Shown piece by piece: positions 41,667 through 51,705 of a stretch of 64,000 nucleotides of DNA (position 1 is its first letter; every line of letters begins with the position of its first letter). The translations under genes and the position numbers were made by a program. This stretch comes from CAJXSN01 sp947492235. GTDB taxonomy: Bacteria; Pseudomonadota; Alphaproteobacteria; Sphingomonadales; Sphingomonadaceae. Below the pieces are notes generated by a model. That model worked only from the letters and a program-made list of their open reading frames with translations, had not been told where the DNA came from and searched no databases. The DNA lies in NCBI RefSeq assembly GCF_042492175.1, contig NZ_CP170453.1, positions 1,922,001-1,986,000 on the forward strand, written 5' to 3'.

Positions 41667-42710
41667 TTAGCCCGCGATACGGTCGACGAACCACGCATCG
41701 GCTTGGCGTTTCAGCAGCTTGGCTAGCCAGTCGGCGCGATGCTCCTCGGGCACCAGCGCAACAATGCACCCGCCAAAGCCGCCGCCCGTCAGCCGCGCGC
41801 CGGTAGCGCCCAGTTCCATCGCATCGGCCACCAGAGCATCGATAGCGGGCACCGACATTGCGAAATCATCGCGCATGGAAACGTGGCTATCCTGCATCAG
41901 CACGCCTAGCGCGGGGGCATCGCCCGCTGCCAGAGCGTCCACAGCAGCGAGCACGCGCCGATGCTCGGTGGCGCAGTGACGGGCGCGGCGGCGGATTGTG
42001 TCGTCCAAATCCGGTTTTGACTCGATGGCCTGTGGGTCCAGCAGGCACAGCGCGTCTTGGCCAAATGCCTCACGCGCTGCGTCGCATTCTTCCTTGCGGA
42101 TGCGATAGCGCCCTTCGGACAATTGCCGCACGACACCCGAATGGATAATTTCGACCGAGTATCCGGCGGGCAGCTTCACCACTGTATAATCCAGCGACTG
42201 CGTATCGAGCGCGATGGCTTGCCCGGGCCGGGCGATGGCCACGGCCATCTGGTCCATGATGCCCACAGGCACCCCGATATAATCGGTCTCCACCCGGCGC
42301 GCGGCGACCGCGATTTCGGTGTCGCTGAAGGCAGCGCCCGCTGCATCGCGCGCTGCCTTCAGGATCGCGACGCTGATCGCCGCAGACGATGACAGACCGG
42401 CCCCGGCGGGAATGGTGGAGTGTACCGACAGATCGCCGCCTTGCAGCAGGCCCATCGAGCGCGCCTCCCGCAAAGCGCCCAGAGCCGTGTCGGACCAGTG
42501 ATCGCACGCGGCCTCATCCAGCGACCGGGTGACAGGACCGTCAAATCCGTCCGTGGCGATACTGGCGGTGTCGTCGCTGCGCGGTTTCAGTTCCACTTCG
42601 AGGCCGACGGAAAGCGCGGCAGGCAGCACCCAGCCGCCATTATAATCGGTGTGCTCGCCAATCAAATTGACCCGTCCGGGAGCGCGCGCAGCAAATACCG
42701 TGTCAGACAT
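41667..42710 (-). CDS. galK: Galactokinase
   Basis: 347 residues of the GHMP kinase family: APGRVNLIGEHTDYNGGWVLP at the N-terminus (galactose site), PAGAGLSSSAAIS (ATP loop) and GARLTGGGFGGCIVALVP at the end. It phosphorylates galactose at C1. Start ATG 42708-42710 lies inside the end of galT (8-bp overlap). It is the last gene of the galA-glpD-galT-galK operon. Confidence 0.95.
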   Translation of the reverse strand: MSDTVFAARAPGRVNLIGEHTDYNGGWVLPAALSVGLEVELKPRSDDTASIATDGFDGPVTRSLDEAACDHWSDTALGALREARSMGLLQGGDLSVHSTIPAGAGLSSSAAISVAILKAARDAAGAAFSDTEIAVAARRVETDYIGVPVGIMDQMAVAIARPGQAIALDTQSLDYTVVKLPAGYSVEIIHSGVVRQLSEGRYRIRKEECDAAREAFGQDALCLLDPQAIESKPDLDDTIRRRARHCATEHRRVLAAVDALAAGDAPALGVLMQDSHVSMRDDFAMSVPAIDALVADAMELGATGARLTGGGFGGCIVALVPEEHRADWLAKLLKRQADAWFVDRIAG

Positions 42711-43782
42711 CGCGCAGGGTCTTCGCGGCATCCTCGGGCATCACATCCACGGTGAACACGCCCGAATGCTGTTCCACCGAGGCGAGATACTTGATCCGTC
42801 CGGGCGAGCGCATCAGCGGATAGAATTGCGCGGTGAAGTGCCAGCCTTTGGCCTCTCCGCCCGGAGCCGCATGAAGCGCCATCATATAAGGTGTAGGTTC
42901 GCCGAACATCGTGTCGTAGCGGCGGGTCACATCGCCCAGCAGATGAGCGAAGCCGTCAGCCTCTTCCTTTGTCAGATCCCACGGGCCATGGCGCAATGTG
43001 CGCGGGGCAATCCATAATTCGTAAGGGAAGCGGGCAAAACGCGGCGCGAATGCGAGCATCCCGCCCGCGTCTGCGATCCCATACTCGGCTTCACAAGCTG
43101 CGATTTCCGCGGACAGATCATACCCTGCGGCGAAGGCTTCTGCGGCACGCTTTTGAACGCGTGGCACTTCGGTAAAGCCGTAAATCTGGCCGTGCGGGTG
43201 GGGCAGGGTGACACCCACCGCATCGCCCCGGTTTTCAAACGGCATCACATAGGCGCAGCCTGCATCATGCAGCGCCGCATACCGGTCGATCCACGTTGCC
43301 AGCAGCACGCAGCGGCGCTCCTGCCCGATGCTGTGGAGATTGCCTGTCGCCTCGGACGTGTAGACCACCACCTCGCACGCACCGGTAGCGGGCTGCGTGT
43401 CGAGGCCCTGCAGCTCAGGAGGCTTGGGCGCATCAGGATGGAAGGCGGCAAATTTGTTGTCGAACACCGCCACTTCGAAATCGGTGAAGGGGATTTCGGT
43501 CGCGGGGCCGCGCGGCATTGTGGGGCTCAGCGGATCGTCGCTGGCAGCTGGTTTGAAGGTCCGGTTCTGGCGATGCGCGGCATAGACATTCCATTCCTGG
43601 CGCAGCGGGTGAAATCGCAACTCGCCGCCCTTGGCAATAGCGTCTGTGTCCTGCGGCTGCGGGGCTTCGTCATGGGCCGAGAGTCCGTAGAGATGCAGCA
43701 TGCGTCCGTCTGCCTTGCGAAAGCTGCGGCGATGCACCGCTGCGCCTTGGACGGTGTTACCAAGAGTGGCCAACTCATCCAT
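42703..43782 (-). CDS. galT: Galactose-1-phosphate uridylyltransferase
   Basis: 359 residues. The active-site HPHGQIYG (nucleophilic His about 197) and the first-half motifs RPLRQEWN-like (HPLRQEWNVYA) and FENRGDAVGVT are conserved, with PYELWIAPR near 265. It exchanges UMP between UDP-glucose and galactose-1-phosphate. No galE is in the window. Its ATG shares a base with the glpD stop (TGATG). Confidence 0.95.
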   Translation of the reverse strand: MDELATLGNTVQGAAVHRRSFRKADGRMLHLYGLSAHDEAPQPQDTDAIAKGGELRFHPLRQEWNVYAAHRQNRTFKPAASDDPLSPTMPRGPATEIPFTDFEVAVFDNKFAAFHPDAPKPPELQGLDTQPATGACEVVVYTSEATGNLHSIGQERRCVLLATWIDRYAALHDAGCAYVMPFENRGDAVGVTLPHPHGQIYGFTEVPRVQKRAAEAFAAGYDLSAEIAACEAEYGIADAGGMLAFAPRFARFPYELWIAPRTLRHGPWDLTKEEADGFAHLLGDVTRRYDTMFGEPTPYMMALHAAPGGEAKGWHFTAQFYPLMRSPGRIKYLASVEQHSGVFTVDVMPEDAAKTLRDV

Positions 43783-45272
43783 CAGGCGGCGATCCGGTTG
43801 CGCGCGAACCAGTCGGCCACCGCCTGCCGCCCCGCCTCGTCCAGATGCAGGCCCAGCTTGCTACGCCGCCACAGGACATCTTCGGCACTGCGGGCAAACT
43901 CATGCTCCACCAGATAGGCGAGTTCTGCGGCATACAGATCGCCGCCCAGATGCGCTCCGCAATCGCCCACGCCGCCCTTGCCGCCCAGAATGCGTTCTAT
44001 CCGTGTCCCGTAGGCGCGAACCATGCGGGCGATGCCTGCTTGCGGGAAGCCGGGCAGGCGCTGCTCCCATTCGCGCATGAAGTCATCGACATAGGCAGGG
44101 TCCATCCGCCCGCCGGGCAAATGCGCATCGCGGGTCCACGCGCCGCCCATGCTCAGCCCCGTTTGCTCCAGCCTTTGCAGCGCGTGCTCCGCCAATTTGC
44201 GGTAAGTGGTGATCTTGCCGCCGAAGATGGAGAGGATCGGCGGGGTGTCGCCGCCCCCATCCAGTTCAAACATATAGTCCCGGGTGACGGTGGAATTGCT
44301 CGACGCCTTGTCGTCATAGAGCGGGCGCACGCCGGAATAGCTCCAGACCGCGTCTTCCGGCTCGATATCCGCGCTCAGATATTCGTTCACTGCGTCGCAG
44401 ATATAGGCACGCTCGTCTTCGTCGATCGCCACCTGATCGGGGTCGCCCTCATAGCTGACATCGGTGGTGCCCAGCAGGGTGAAGTCACGCTCATAGGGAA
44501 TCGCAAAGACAATGCGTCCGTCGCCATTCTGGAAAATGTAGCAATGCTCGCCGTCATACAGTTTCGGGACGACGAGATGGCTGCCTTTCACCAGACGCAG
44601 GTTTTCGTGCGCTTCGCCGGGAAGGGCGCGGCCCAGCACATCATCGACCCACGGGCCGGCGGCATTGACCACAGCCTTGGCCGTGACCGTCTGGCCATCG
44701 GAAAGGGTCGCTGCCCAGTGGTCCTCCTTGCGCTCCAGCTCGGTGCAGGCGGTGCGGGTCAGGACATCGGCCCCGCGCTCCCTCGCATCCACCGCGTTGA
44801 GGACGACCAGCCGCGAATCCTCGACCCAGCAATCGGAATATTCAAATCCCTTGGTCAGCCGCGGCTCCAGCACGCCGGCATGCGGGGGCTTGCGCAGATC
44901 GACCCGCTTGGTGGCAGGCAACAGTTTGCGGCCCCCGATATGGTCGTAAAGGAACAGCCCCAGCCGCAGCAGCCACGCCGGACGCAGGCCGGTGTCATGC
45001 GGCAAAACAAAGCGCAGCGGCCAGATGATATGCGGGGCGTTCTTCAGCAGAACCTCGCGCTCTTTCAGGCTTTCGCGGACCAGCCGGAATTCATAATGCT
45101 CCAGATAGCGCAGGCCCCCATGGACCAGCTTGGTGCTGGCACTGGAGGTCGCCTGCGCCAGATCCTCCTTCTCCACCAGCAGGACGGACAAGCCGCGCCC
45201 CGCCGCGTCTCGCGCAATCCCCGCGCCATTGATGCCGCCGCCAATGACAAGCAGGTCGTAGGTGTCGTTCAT
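43782..45272 (-). CDS. glpD: Aerobic glycerol-3-phosphate dehydrogenase
   Basis: 496 residues of the FAD-dependent GlpD family: YDLLVIGGGINGAGIARDAA (FAD loop), SSASTKLVHGGLRYLE, LLGTTDVSYEGDP, and FGGKITTYRKLAE near 355. It oxidises glycerol-3-phosphate to dihydroxyacetone phosphate and passes electrons to quinone at the inner membrane. It sits between an alpha-galactosidase (2 bp) and galT (1-bp overlap), an unusual place for glpD; no glpK or glpF is nearby. This suggests that hydrolysis of the imported galactoside yields glycerol. Confidence 0.93.
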   Translation of the reverse strand: MNDTYDLLVIGGGINGAGIARDAAGRGLSVLLVEKEDLAQATSSASTKLVHGGLRYLEHYEFRLVRESLKEREVLLKNAPHIIWPLRFVLPHDTGLRPAWLLRLGLFLYDHIGGRKLLPATKRVDLRKPPHAGVLEPRLTKGFEYSDCWVEDSRLVVLNAVDARERGADVLTRTACTELERKEDHWAATLSDGQTVTAKAVVNAAGPWVDDVLGRALPGEAHENLRLVKGSHLVVPKLYDGEHCYIFQNGDGRIVFAIPYERDFTLLGTTDVSYEGDPDQVAIDEDERAYICDAVNEYLSADIEPEDAVWSYSGVRPLYDDKASSNSTVTRDYMFELDGGGDTPPILSIFGGKITTYRKLAEHALQRLEQTGLSMGGAWTRDAHLPGGRMDPAYVDDFMREWEQRLPGFPQAGIARMVRAYGTRIERILGGKGGVGDCGAHLGGDLYAAELAYLVEHEFARSAEDVLWRRSKLGLHLDEAGRQAVADWFARNRIAA

Positions 45273-45274
45273 CG

Positions 45275-47503
45275 TCAGTATTCGGCCTTGCAATGCAGGA
45301 GTATGCAGGTTTCGGGGTGCATCAGGGGAAGCTGGATGCCAAGCCTGCCCAGAGCAGCGCCTTGCACCTGCAATCCCTCGCCCGCAAGGTCGGCCTCCTC
45401 GTAAATCGACCGTGTGCCGGGAAATTCGGGCGCTTGCGGCCAGACCAGTTTTACCCGGTACCTGCGATCCGGTAAGAGAGCCGGTATCGGCAAGCGCGGA
45501 GGCAGGCTGGTGGGGAGTGATCCAAGCATGGCGCACGAGACGATGGCTTCATCCCCGTCAACCGCCGAGACAGATACGGCATTAAAGGGATGAGGCATGG
45601 CGATCCGGTGAAAGCGGCCCGAATGGAGCAGGCCGCGATGCTGCTTGTAAAGCGCGATCCCGGCAGCCAGCGTGGCGCGATCTTCCGCTGTCTCGTCTTC
45701 GAGATCCAGCTCCATACCCATATGACCGATGATGGCACTGGCCACCCGCATATCCATCGACAGAACGCGCCCGGTAATATGACACCGGCGCGGGCCGACA
45801 TGGCTGCCCATGATCGAAAGCGGCAGGAAATGGCTGGCGCTGCGCTGGATCGCCTGCCGGTCGAGCGCATCGTTATTGTCCGATGTCCAGACCCGGTCGG
45901 TATGCTGGAGGACCCCGTAATCGGCGCGCGCGCCGCCTGAGGCGCAGCTTTCGATTTCCAGATCGGGGAAGCGCTCTCTCAGCGCATCGATCAACGCGTA
46001 AACGGCATGGGTCTGCCGGTGCATGGCCCCGCGTTCGCCGCTGGCGGGATGCACCGTGTCTCGGTTCATGTCCCACTTGATGTAATCGACCTGCGCCTCT
46101 TCCACGATGTCCGCGATGCAGCGGTAGAGATAATCGGTGACTTCGGGCTTGGTCAGATCGAGCGTCAACTGGTTGCGGAAGGGCACGTGCTCGATCCCTT
46201 CGGCGCCAAGAACCCAGTCCGGGTGCGCGCGGAACAGATCGCTGTCCGGATTGACCATCTCCGGTTCGAACCAAAGCCCGAATTCCATGCCCAGCGACCG
46301 GACATGATCGGCCAGCGGTCGCAGGCCGCCGGGATAGATATCCTTCGATACGAACCAGTCGCCCAGACCTGCCGCATCGCTGCGACGCGAACCGAACCAG
46401 CCATCGTCCAGCACAAAACGTTCCGCGCCGACCTCGGCTGCGCGGTTCGCCAAATCTTTCAGGCGCGCCTCGTCATGATCGAAATAGACTGCTTCCCAGG
46501 TATTGTAATGGACGGGGCGGGGCTTGTCGTTCGTTCGCGGGTCCAGAATATTGCGGCGGACATGTGCGTGGAGCGCGTGGCTGGTCGTGCCGACCCCGCC
46601 TTCGCTCGTGGCCGCAACCAGCAGGGGACTGGCATAGCTCTCGCCCGGCTGAAGGGCGATCTCGCCGGGGAGCAGCAATTCCCCGGCCTGCAGAAATGCA
46701 CGTCCGTCCTGCGCGGTGTCGATCCTCAGGCGTGCGTTGCCGCTCCATGCCAGATGTACAGCGCTCGCTGGTCCGTGGGTCTCGGATGTGCAGGGCCCGC
46801 TCAGCAGGATGGCGGGAAACATATCATGGCTGGTACGGCCTGCGCGGTTTTCGCGCATATAGGTCCCGCGGAAGCGTTCGGTGGTTTCCTGCTGGAATTC
46901 GCCGGCCCAGCGGCCCGAAAACCCTGTGACCTGCTCCAGCCGCCGGTCCACTGGCAGAACCGGCGCGGCGCACCACTCGACAGCGAGATCGCTTTCGCCG
47001 GTGTTCTCCAGAACTGTCTGCGCAGAAAGGACGCCAGTGACCGGACACAGCGTAAAGCGATAGGTGGCAGTGATGCCGCAGCGTGGATCGGTACAAGTGA
47101 TGACCAGCGTCGCCTGTCCTTCTTTGGCGACCGAATGGACTCTCAGGTCGACTGTCCACGCAGTGCCTTCGCGTTGGACCAGAAGCCCCGGCGCGGTGGC
47201 GATACCGGTGCCCGGCTCGTTGGAAAGCGAACCGTGGATCAGCCGCGTGGCCGACCCCAGCGGCGATTGCGCAAATGCCAACAGAGACAGCTCTTCGGGA
47301 GTCGAACCGGGCAGGCTCTCGCCCCAATGCACAATGCGGGGCCGCGCGCCGATCGTCGTCTCTACAATCAGCGAGACGGCGTGCGCATCGAGACCAGCGC
47401 TTTTCAGCTGTGCGAAGGAGGGATCGCCGGGCCCGGTCGCGCATTCGTCCGGGTGGCCAGTCACGGCTGCGCCCGAATGCGGCATTGCTTCGTAATCTGA
47501 CAT
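45275..47503 (-). CDS. Alpha-galactosidase, glycoside hydrolase family 36
   Basis: 742 residues, normal for large tetrameric GH36 enzymes. An N-terminal beta-sandwich leads to the TIM barrel with RFVLDDGWFGSR, LWFEPEMVNPDSDL, the nucleophile Asp478 in YIKWDMNRD and the acid/base Asp542 in WTSDNND. ESCASGGARAD lies between. There is no signal peptide, so it acts in the cytoplasm on an imported alpha-galactoside. First gene of the operon; it is divergent from the AraC regulator. Confidence 0.95.
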   Translation of the reverse strand: MSDYEAMPHSGAAVTGHPDECATGPGDPSFAQLKSAGLDAHAVSLIVETTIGARPRIVHWGESLPGSTPEELSLLAFAQSPLGSATRLIHGSLSNEPGTGIATAPGLLVQREGTAWTVDLRVHSVAKEGQATLVITCTDPRCGITATYRFTLCPVTGVLSAQTVLENTGESDLAVEWCAAPVLPVDRRLEQVTGFSGRWAGEFQQETTERFRGTYMRENRAGRTSHDMFPAILLSGPCTSETHGPASAVHLAWSGNARLRIDTAQDGRAFLQAGELLLPGEIALQPGESYASPLLVAATSEGGVGTTSHALHAHVRRNILDPRTNDKPRPVHYNTWEAVYFDHDEARLKDLANRAAEVGAERFVLDDGWFGSRRSDAAGLGDWFVSKDIYPGGLRPLADHVRSLGMEFGLWFEPEMVNPDSDLFRAHPDWVLGAEGIEHVPFRNQLTLDLTKPEVTDYLYRCIADIVEEAQVDYIKWDMNRDTVHPASGERGAMHRQTHAVYALIDALRERFPDLEIESCASGGARADYGVLQHTDRVWTSDNNDALDRQAIQRSASHFLPLSIMGSHVGPRRCHITGRVLSMDMRVASAIIGHMGMELDLEDETAEDRATLAAGIALYKQHRGLLHSGRFHRIAMPHPFNAVSVSAVDGDEAIVSCAMLGSLPTSLPPRLPIPALLPDRRYRVKLVWPQAPEFPGTRSIYEEADLAGEGLQVQGAALGRLGIQLPLMHPETCILLHCKAEY

Positions 47504-47636
47504 CCAGTCCAGCTTTCCCGATGCGGTCTCGCCCGCAGAACTTATTGGCGACCTGTCATGGCCGGCACAAGCACGGGGCGCGGCCTTTGCCGATCCAATA
47601 GACAGCTGTTTCTGTCATTGCAGGGGGATATGTGAA

Positions 47637-47670
47637 GTGCGCTTTTGGCAAGCGATGTGCTTTTTGGTAA
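47637..47670. promoter_or_regulatory. Direct-repeat candidate operator for the AraC-type regulator
   Basis: GTGCGCTTTTGGCAA (47637-47651) and GTGCTTTTTGGTAA (47657-47670) share TTTTGGnAA with a 19-bp offset, between galA and the regulator gene. AraC-family proteins commonly bind such direct half-sites. Assignment is by pattern and position only. Confidence 0.45.
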
Positions 47671-47710
47671 TGCACTCGGGGTAATGGGCGTGCGCTGAGG
47701 GGGCAAGAGC

Positions 47711-48517
47711 ATGTGGGAAGAGCGGTTTTTCAAGCGCAATATGCAAACATCTCCGCTCGGCGGTATTCGAATCGCCTGCTTCGTAAAAAACGGGATCGGT
47801 GTGCTCACCTCCCGCCGGGTTCTGCCCCATTTTACACTGGTCTATGTCGTGCGCGGGGGCGGAGAGTACCGCGATGCCAACGGTGTGAGCTGCCCGGTTT
47901 CCGCCGGCGATGCCATTCTGGTCATGCCGGGTATCGAACACTGGTATGGGCCGCCCTCCGGCGAAAGCTGGGACGAGATCTATTTGGTATTCGAAGGCCC
48001 GGTATTCGACGTGTGGCGTCAGTCAGGATGCATCGACACGGCCAAACCGGTCGTCAGCCTGCATCCACAGGAATTCTGGCGCGACAAGATCATGCAAGCT
48101 GTCGGATCCGGCGAGGAAAAGACCGAGGATGGCTTGCTGCATGAGGCAGTGCGGGTTCAGCTGCTGTTGGCCGATATCCAGCAGGCGCTGCACGAGGATG
48201 TCGAAAGCGATATCGTCTGGCTGGAAGATGCACAGTCCGCCCTTCGCAAGGCCATGGACGTGCATGACGCAGCACGCGCGATGCAACAATCCTACGAGGC
48301 ATTCCGTAAAAAATTCAAGCGGTTGTCCGGACTCTCACCGGGCAAGTATAGATCCACTCTGGTGATGGAACAGGCCTGCGCGATGCTGACGGAGACCGAT
48401 CTGCTGATGCGCGATATCTCCGACGCGTTGGGATTCTGCGACGAGTACCATTTCAGCAGGCAATTCAGCAAAACCATAGGCTGGTCCCCCAGTGAGTATC
48501 GGTCACGGATGCGGTAG
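47711..48517 (+). CDS. AraC family transcriptional regulator
   Basis: 268 residues. An N-terminal cupin sensor domain (FTLVYVVRGGGEYRDANG; VSAGDAILVMPGIEHWYGP) precedes two helix-turn-helix motifs in the last 100 residues (SYEAFRKKFKRLSGLSPGKYR; MRDISDALGFCDEYHFSRQFSKTIGWSPSEYR). The layout matches sugar-responsive activators such as MelR or AraC. Divergent from galA-glpD-galT-galK and upstream of a TonB receptor and a symporter, it probably controls all of them in response to a galactoside. Confidence 0.93.
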   Translation: MWEERFFKRNMQTSPLGGIRIACFVKNGIGVLTSRRVLPHFTLVYVVRGGGEYRDANGVSCPVSAGDAILVMPGIEHWYGPPSGESWDEIYLVFEGPVFDVWRQSGCIDTAKPVVSLHPQEFWRDKIMQAVGSGEEKTEDGLLHEAVRVQLLLADIQQALHEDVESDIVWLEDAQSALRKAMDVHDAARAMQQSYEAFRKKFKRLSGLSPGKYRSTLVMEQACAMLTETDLLMRDISDALGFCDEYHFSRQFSKTIGWSPSEYRSRMR

Positions 48518-48765
48518 ACCCGGCGAAACTTCCGCGAAACCGCAGCGCTGCTTTGCCGGCCTCGATTAGTGTTGCAAAAGTGACATATCGCACTCTGATT
48601 AGCCCTCGATTTCCCAAAAAACACATCCTCCGCCAATCCACCCATGGATTTGATTGGGCCTTAGCGGGTCTTTTCGGTGTGTTCGGATGCGCCCTCATTG
48701 TGGGGTGGCGAAGGTAGAAACACTGCCTCGCAGGAGCGCAATCCGGCTCTGGAGAGGAGTAATTT

Positions 48766-51666
48766 ATGAAGAACTTCCGTGTGATGCTCACTGCATCTGC
48801 TGGTCTTGCCGCCATGGTTGCCGCGCAGCCTGCCTTTGCGCAGGATGCCGACGGCGCAGAAGCAGCCACTCCCGACGATGTGATCGTGGTCACCGGTATC
48901 CGCGCCAGCCTGAGGGAATCGATCGATCTCAAACGCGATTCCGCTGTTATCGTCGATGCTGTCTCCGCCGAAGATGTGGGCAAGTTCCCCGACAACAACG
49001 TCGCAGAATCGCTCCAGCGCATCACCGGCGTCGCCATCGACCGTTCGGGCGGCGAAGGGCAGTTCATCACCGTTCGCGGCCTCGGCCCGGAATTCAACGC
49101 GGTGCTTCTCAACGGGCGGACAATTGCCACAGACAATGACGGCCGCGAGTTTTCATTCGACGTGCTGTCCTCCGACATCATTCAGACAGCAGAGGTCTAC
49201 AAATCCGCAGCACCCAGCCTGCAATCGGGCGGGATTGGCGCGGTGGTCAACATCACCACAGCCAAGCCGCTGGACCGGATGGGCTTTAACGCCAGCGTTT
49301 CGGCTGCCGGCATCTACGAAGAACTGAGCGGGGAAATCGGCACTGATATCGGCGGCGTTGCATCGTGGTCCAATGGCGTTGTCGGCGCTCTGCTCGGCGT
49401 GTCTTACAACAAGCGTAACGCTCAGATTGACCGCAACCTGACCAACGGCTTTGCGCTGCGGCAAGGCGATGCCGCGTTGTTTGTGGACGAAGGTGCCAGC
49501 GGTCTGGACGCGACCGATATCGGCGCTCTGCCTGCAGGCGCGCGCGTGCAGCAGCAGGTAATCTTCAGCCGCGACATTCAGGATCGTGAGCGTCTGACGC
49601 TGAACGGAGCGTTACAGTTTGCCCCGACCGACCGGTTCACTTTCACGGTCGACGGACTGTACTCGAAATTCGAGATCGACTCATTCGACCAGCAGTTCTC
49701 CGGCTTCTTCAGCCCGCCGTTCATCAATCCGCAGCTGGATGCGAACGGGACGGTCGTTTCCTTCTTCCGCCCGAGCGCGGCATTCCGTGCGCGCAACCCG
49801 CAATTGGCCGTAGGCGATTCCGAATTGACAGCGGATCCCAACGACACCGATGTCGGGTTCTCCCAGAACGACAATGTTCTGACCTCGAACAATCGTGAGG
49901 CAGAGACTTTTGCATTCGGCGGCAACATACAGTTCGAAGCGAGTGATGCACTGCGCTTCGATGCGGATATCTCGTGGTCGAAAGCAACGCGCGACGGCAC
50001 GAACCCGTTTGTTGTTCTCGGCGCACTCGCACCAACTTCGCCCTTCATCGACAGCACTCGCGAAGACGGTTTGTCGACCATCACCAATCTGTCAGGACTG
50101 ACCGACACCAGCATCCAGCGCCTGCACTTCGTCAATGTTGCCCGCACGCGGGTGGAAGACGAGGTGAAGGAATTCCGTCTTAACGGAGAGCTGGATGTCT
50201 TTGCAGGTCCGCTCGAAACAATCTCGGCAGGCGTGCTCTACACCGACCGGACAAAAACGCGCGACCTGTTCGACAATTTTGCCGATCCGGACGGAGCAGG
50301 ACCGCTTTCGGCGTCTGACATTTTCTGTGCCTATTGCGGATATACGGTGCCATTCGACACCAGCATTCTGAGCGAATTCGGGCTCGATAATTTCCTGTCC
50401 GGCGTGAATGGTTCGGACACGATCCCGTCCACTATTCTTACGGCGAGCTTCGCGGATGCATTCCGCGAACTCAACAATGTGGCAAACCTGCGGAATCCAA
50501 GCCGTACCGGCGGCAACACGGATGCTCTGGTGGCCTATTCGACGAGTGCGGGCATCGATCCCACCTTCGGCATCTACACGCCAACATTCAATTCGACCGG
50601 CAGTTTTGAAGTCGACGAGGAAATCTTCTCGGCTTTCGTCAATACCAGCTGGGCAGGCGAATTCGGCGGCAATATCCCGTGGTCGGCCAATCTGGGCGTG
50701 CGCGTGGCATCCACCGATGTTGTCTCGCGCGGGTTCGATGCTCCGGTGATCGAATTCACCGCATCGACTTCGGACAGCCAGCTTGATCCGATATTCGGGC
50801 CGCTGACCGCTACCTCGGTTGACAATGGCTACACCAACTGGTTGCCGTCGGCGAACATCAAGATCGAGCCGAGCCCCGACACGGTTGTGCGTCTGAGCTA
50901 TGCAAAAACGGTAACACGCCCGACGCTGACGGCGCTTGGCGTGGCCAACACCTTCGGCGGCCGTTCCGACGCGCCTTTGAGCGGAGGAGGCAACCCGAAC
51001 CTACGGGCGTTTGAAGCCGACAATTTCGACATTTCCTTCGAATGGTATTTCGAGCCGCTTAGCTATGTCAGCATTGCCGGCTTCCACAAGGAACTGGGGA
51101 ATTTCATTCAGAGCGAAACGATCCAGATTCCGGGGCAAGTCCGTCTGATCAATCCGAACCCGGCGATTCCCGATGTGGTTGACGATGTCGTCTTTAACGA
51201 TACGCGCCAGCGCAACGGCCTGTCAGGCAGCATCAGCGGTCTGGAAATTGCTTTCCAGAAGACGTTCCAGAACGGTTTTGGCGCGTCGGCCAATTACACC
51301 TATGTCACCAGCAGCCGGGACAATGCGCCCGCTGGCGATCTGGGGTTCAACGGCTTCACCCCGCACACGGTCAACGTCACCGGTTTCTATGAAGACGGGC
51401 CGATCTCGGCGCGGGTCAGCTACAATTACCGCGACGGGTTCCTGGTTCTGGGACAGGCCGAATTCGCCGAGCCGCGCCAGCGGGAAAGCTTCGGCCAGCT
51501 CGATTTCTCGGCCAGCTACGAGTTCAACGACCAGTTCCAGTTCTTTGTCGAAGGGCTGAACGTGCTGGGCGAAGACACGCGGGACTTCTCGCGCTTCCCG
51601 AACCGTTTGCTGACCTACACCCGCACTGGTGCCCGCTACACCGCAGGCGTCCGGGCGAAGTTCTGA
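48766..51666 (+). CDS. TonB-dependent outer-membrane receptor
   Basis: 966 residues. Signal peptide to about residue 25 (AAMVAAQPAFA), a TonB-box-like DDVIVVTGIRASL, a plug domain (DVGKFPDNNVAESLQRITGV; GQFITVRGLGPEFNAVLLNG; GGIGAVVNITT) and a beta-barrel ending in the outer-membrane signature RYTAGVRAKF. It resembles the large carbohydrate-type receptors of sphingomonads and Caulobacter. Given the neighbours, it is likely to import a galactoside across the outer membrane. A GGAGAGGAG ribosome site precedes the ATG. It is followed by a terminator-like hairpin. Confidence 0.93.
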   Translation: MKNFRVMLTASAGLAAMVAAQPAFAQDADGAEAATPDDVIVVTGIRASLRESIDLKRDSAVIVDAVSAEDVGKFPDNNVAESLQRITGVAIDRSGGEGQFITVRGLGPEFNAVLLNGRTIATDNDGREFSFDVLSSDIIQTAEVYKSAAPSLQSGGIGAVVNITTAKPLDRMGFNASVSAAGIYEELSGEIGTDIGGVASWSNGVVGALLGVSYNKRNAQIDRNLTNGFALRQGDAALFVDEGASGLDATDIGALPAGARVQQQVIFSRDIQDRERLTLNGALQFAPTDRFTFTVDGLYSKFEIDSFDQQFSGFFSPPFINPQLDANGTVVSFFRPSAAFRARNPQLAVGDSELTADPNDTDVGFSQNDNVLTSNNREAETFAFGGNIQFEASDALRFDADISWSKATRDGTNPFVVLGALAPTSPFIDSTREDGLSTITNLSGLTDTSIQRLHFVNVARTRVEDEVKEFRLNGELDVFAGPLETISAGVLYTDRTKTRDLFDNFADPDGAGPLSASDIFCAYCGYTVPFDTSILSEFGLDNFLSGVNGSDTIPSTILTASFADAFRELNNVANLRNPSRTGGNTDALVAYSTSAGIDPTFGIYTPTFNSTGSFEVDEEIFSAFVNTSWAGEFGGNIPWSANLGVRVASTDVVSRGFDAPVIEFTASTSDSQLDPIFGPLTATSVDNGYTNWLPSANIKIEPSPDTVVRLSYAKTVTRPTLTALGVANTFGGRSDAPLSGGGNPNLRAFEADNFDISFEWYFEPLSYVSIAGFHKELGNFIQSETIQIPGQVRLINPNPAIPDVVDDVVFNDTRQRNGLSGSISGLEIAFQKTFQNGFGASANYTYVTSSRDNAPAGDLGFNGFTPHTVNVTGFYEDGPISARVSYNYRDGFLVLGQAEFAEPRQRESFGQLDFSASYEFNDQFQFFVEGLNVLGEDTRDFSRFPNRLLTYTRTGARYTAGVRAKF

Positions 51667-51705
51667 TGCACGGTCCCCGGGTCAAATAAAGGGGGGATCG
51701 GCATT

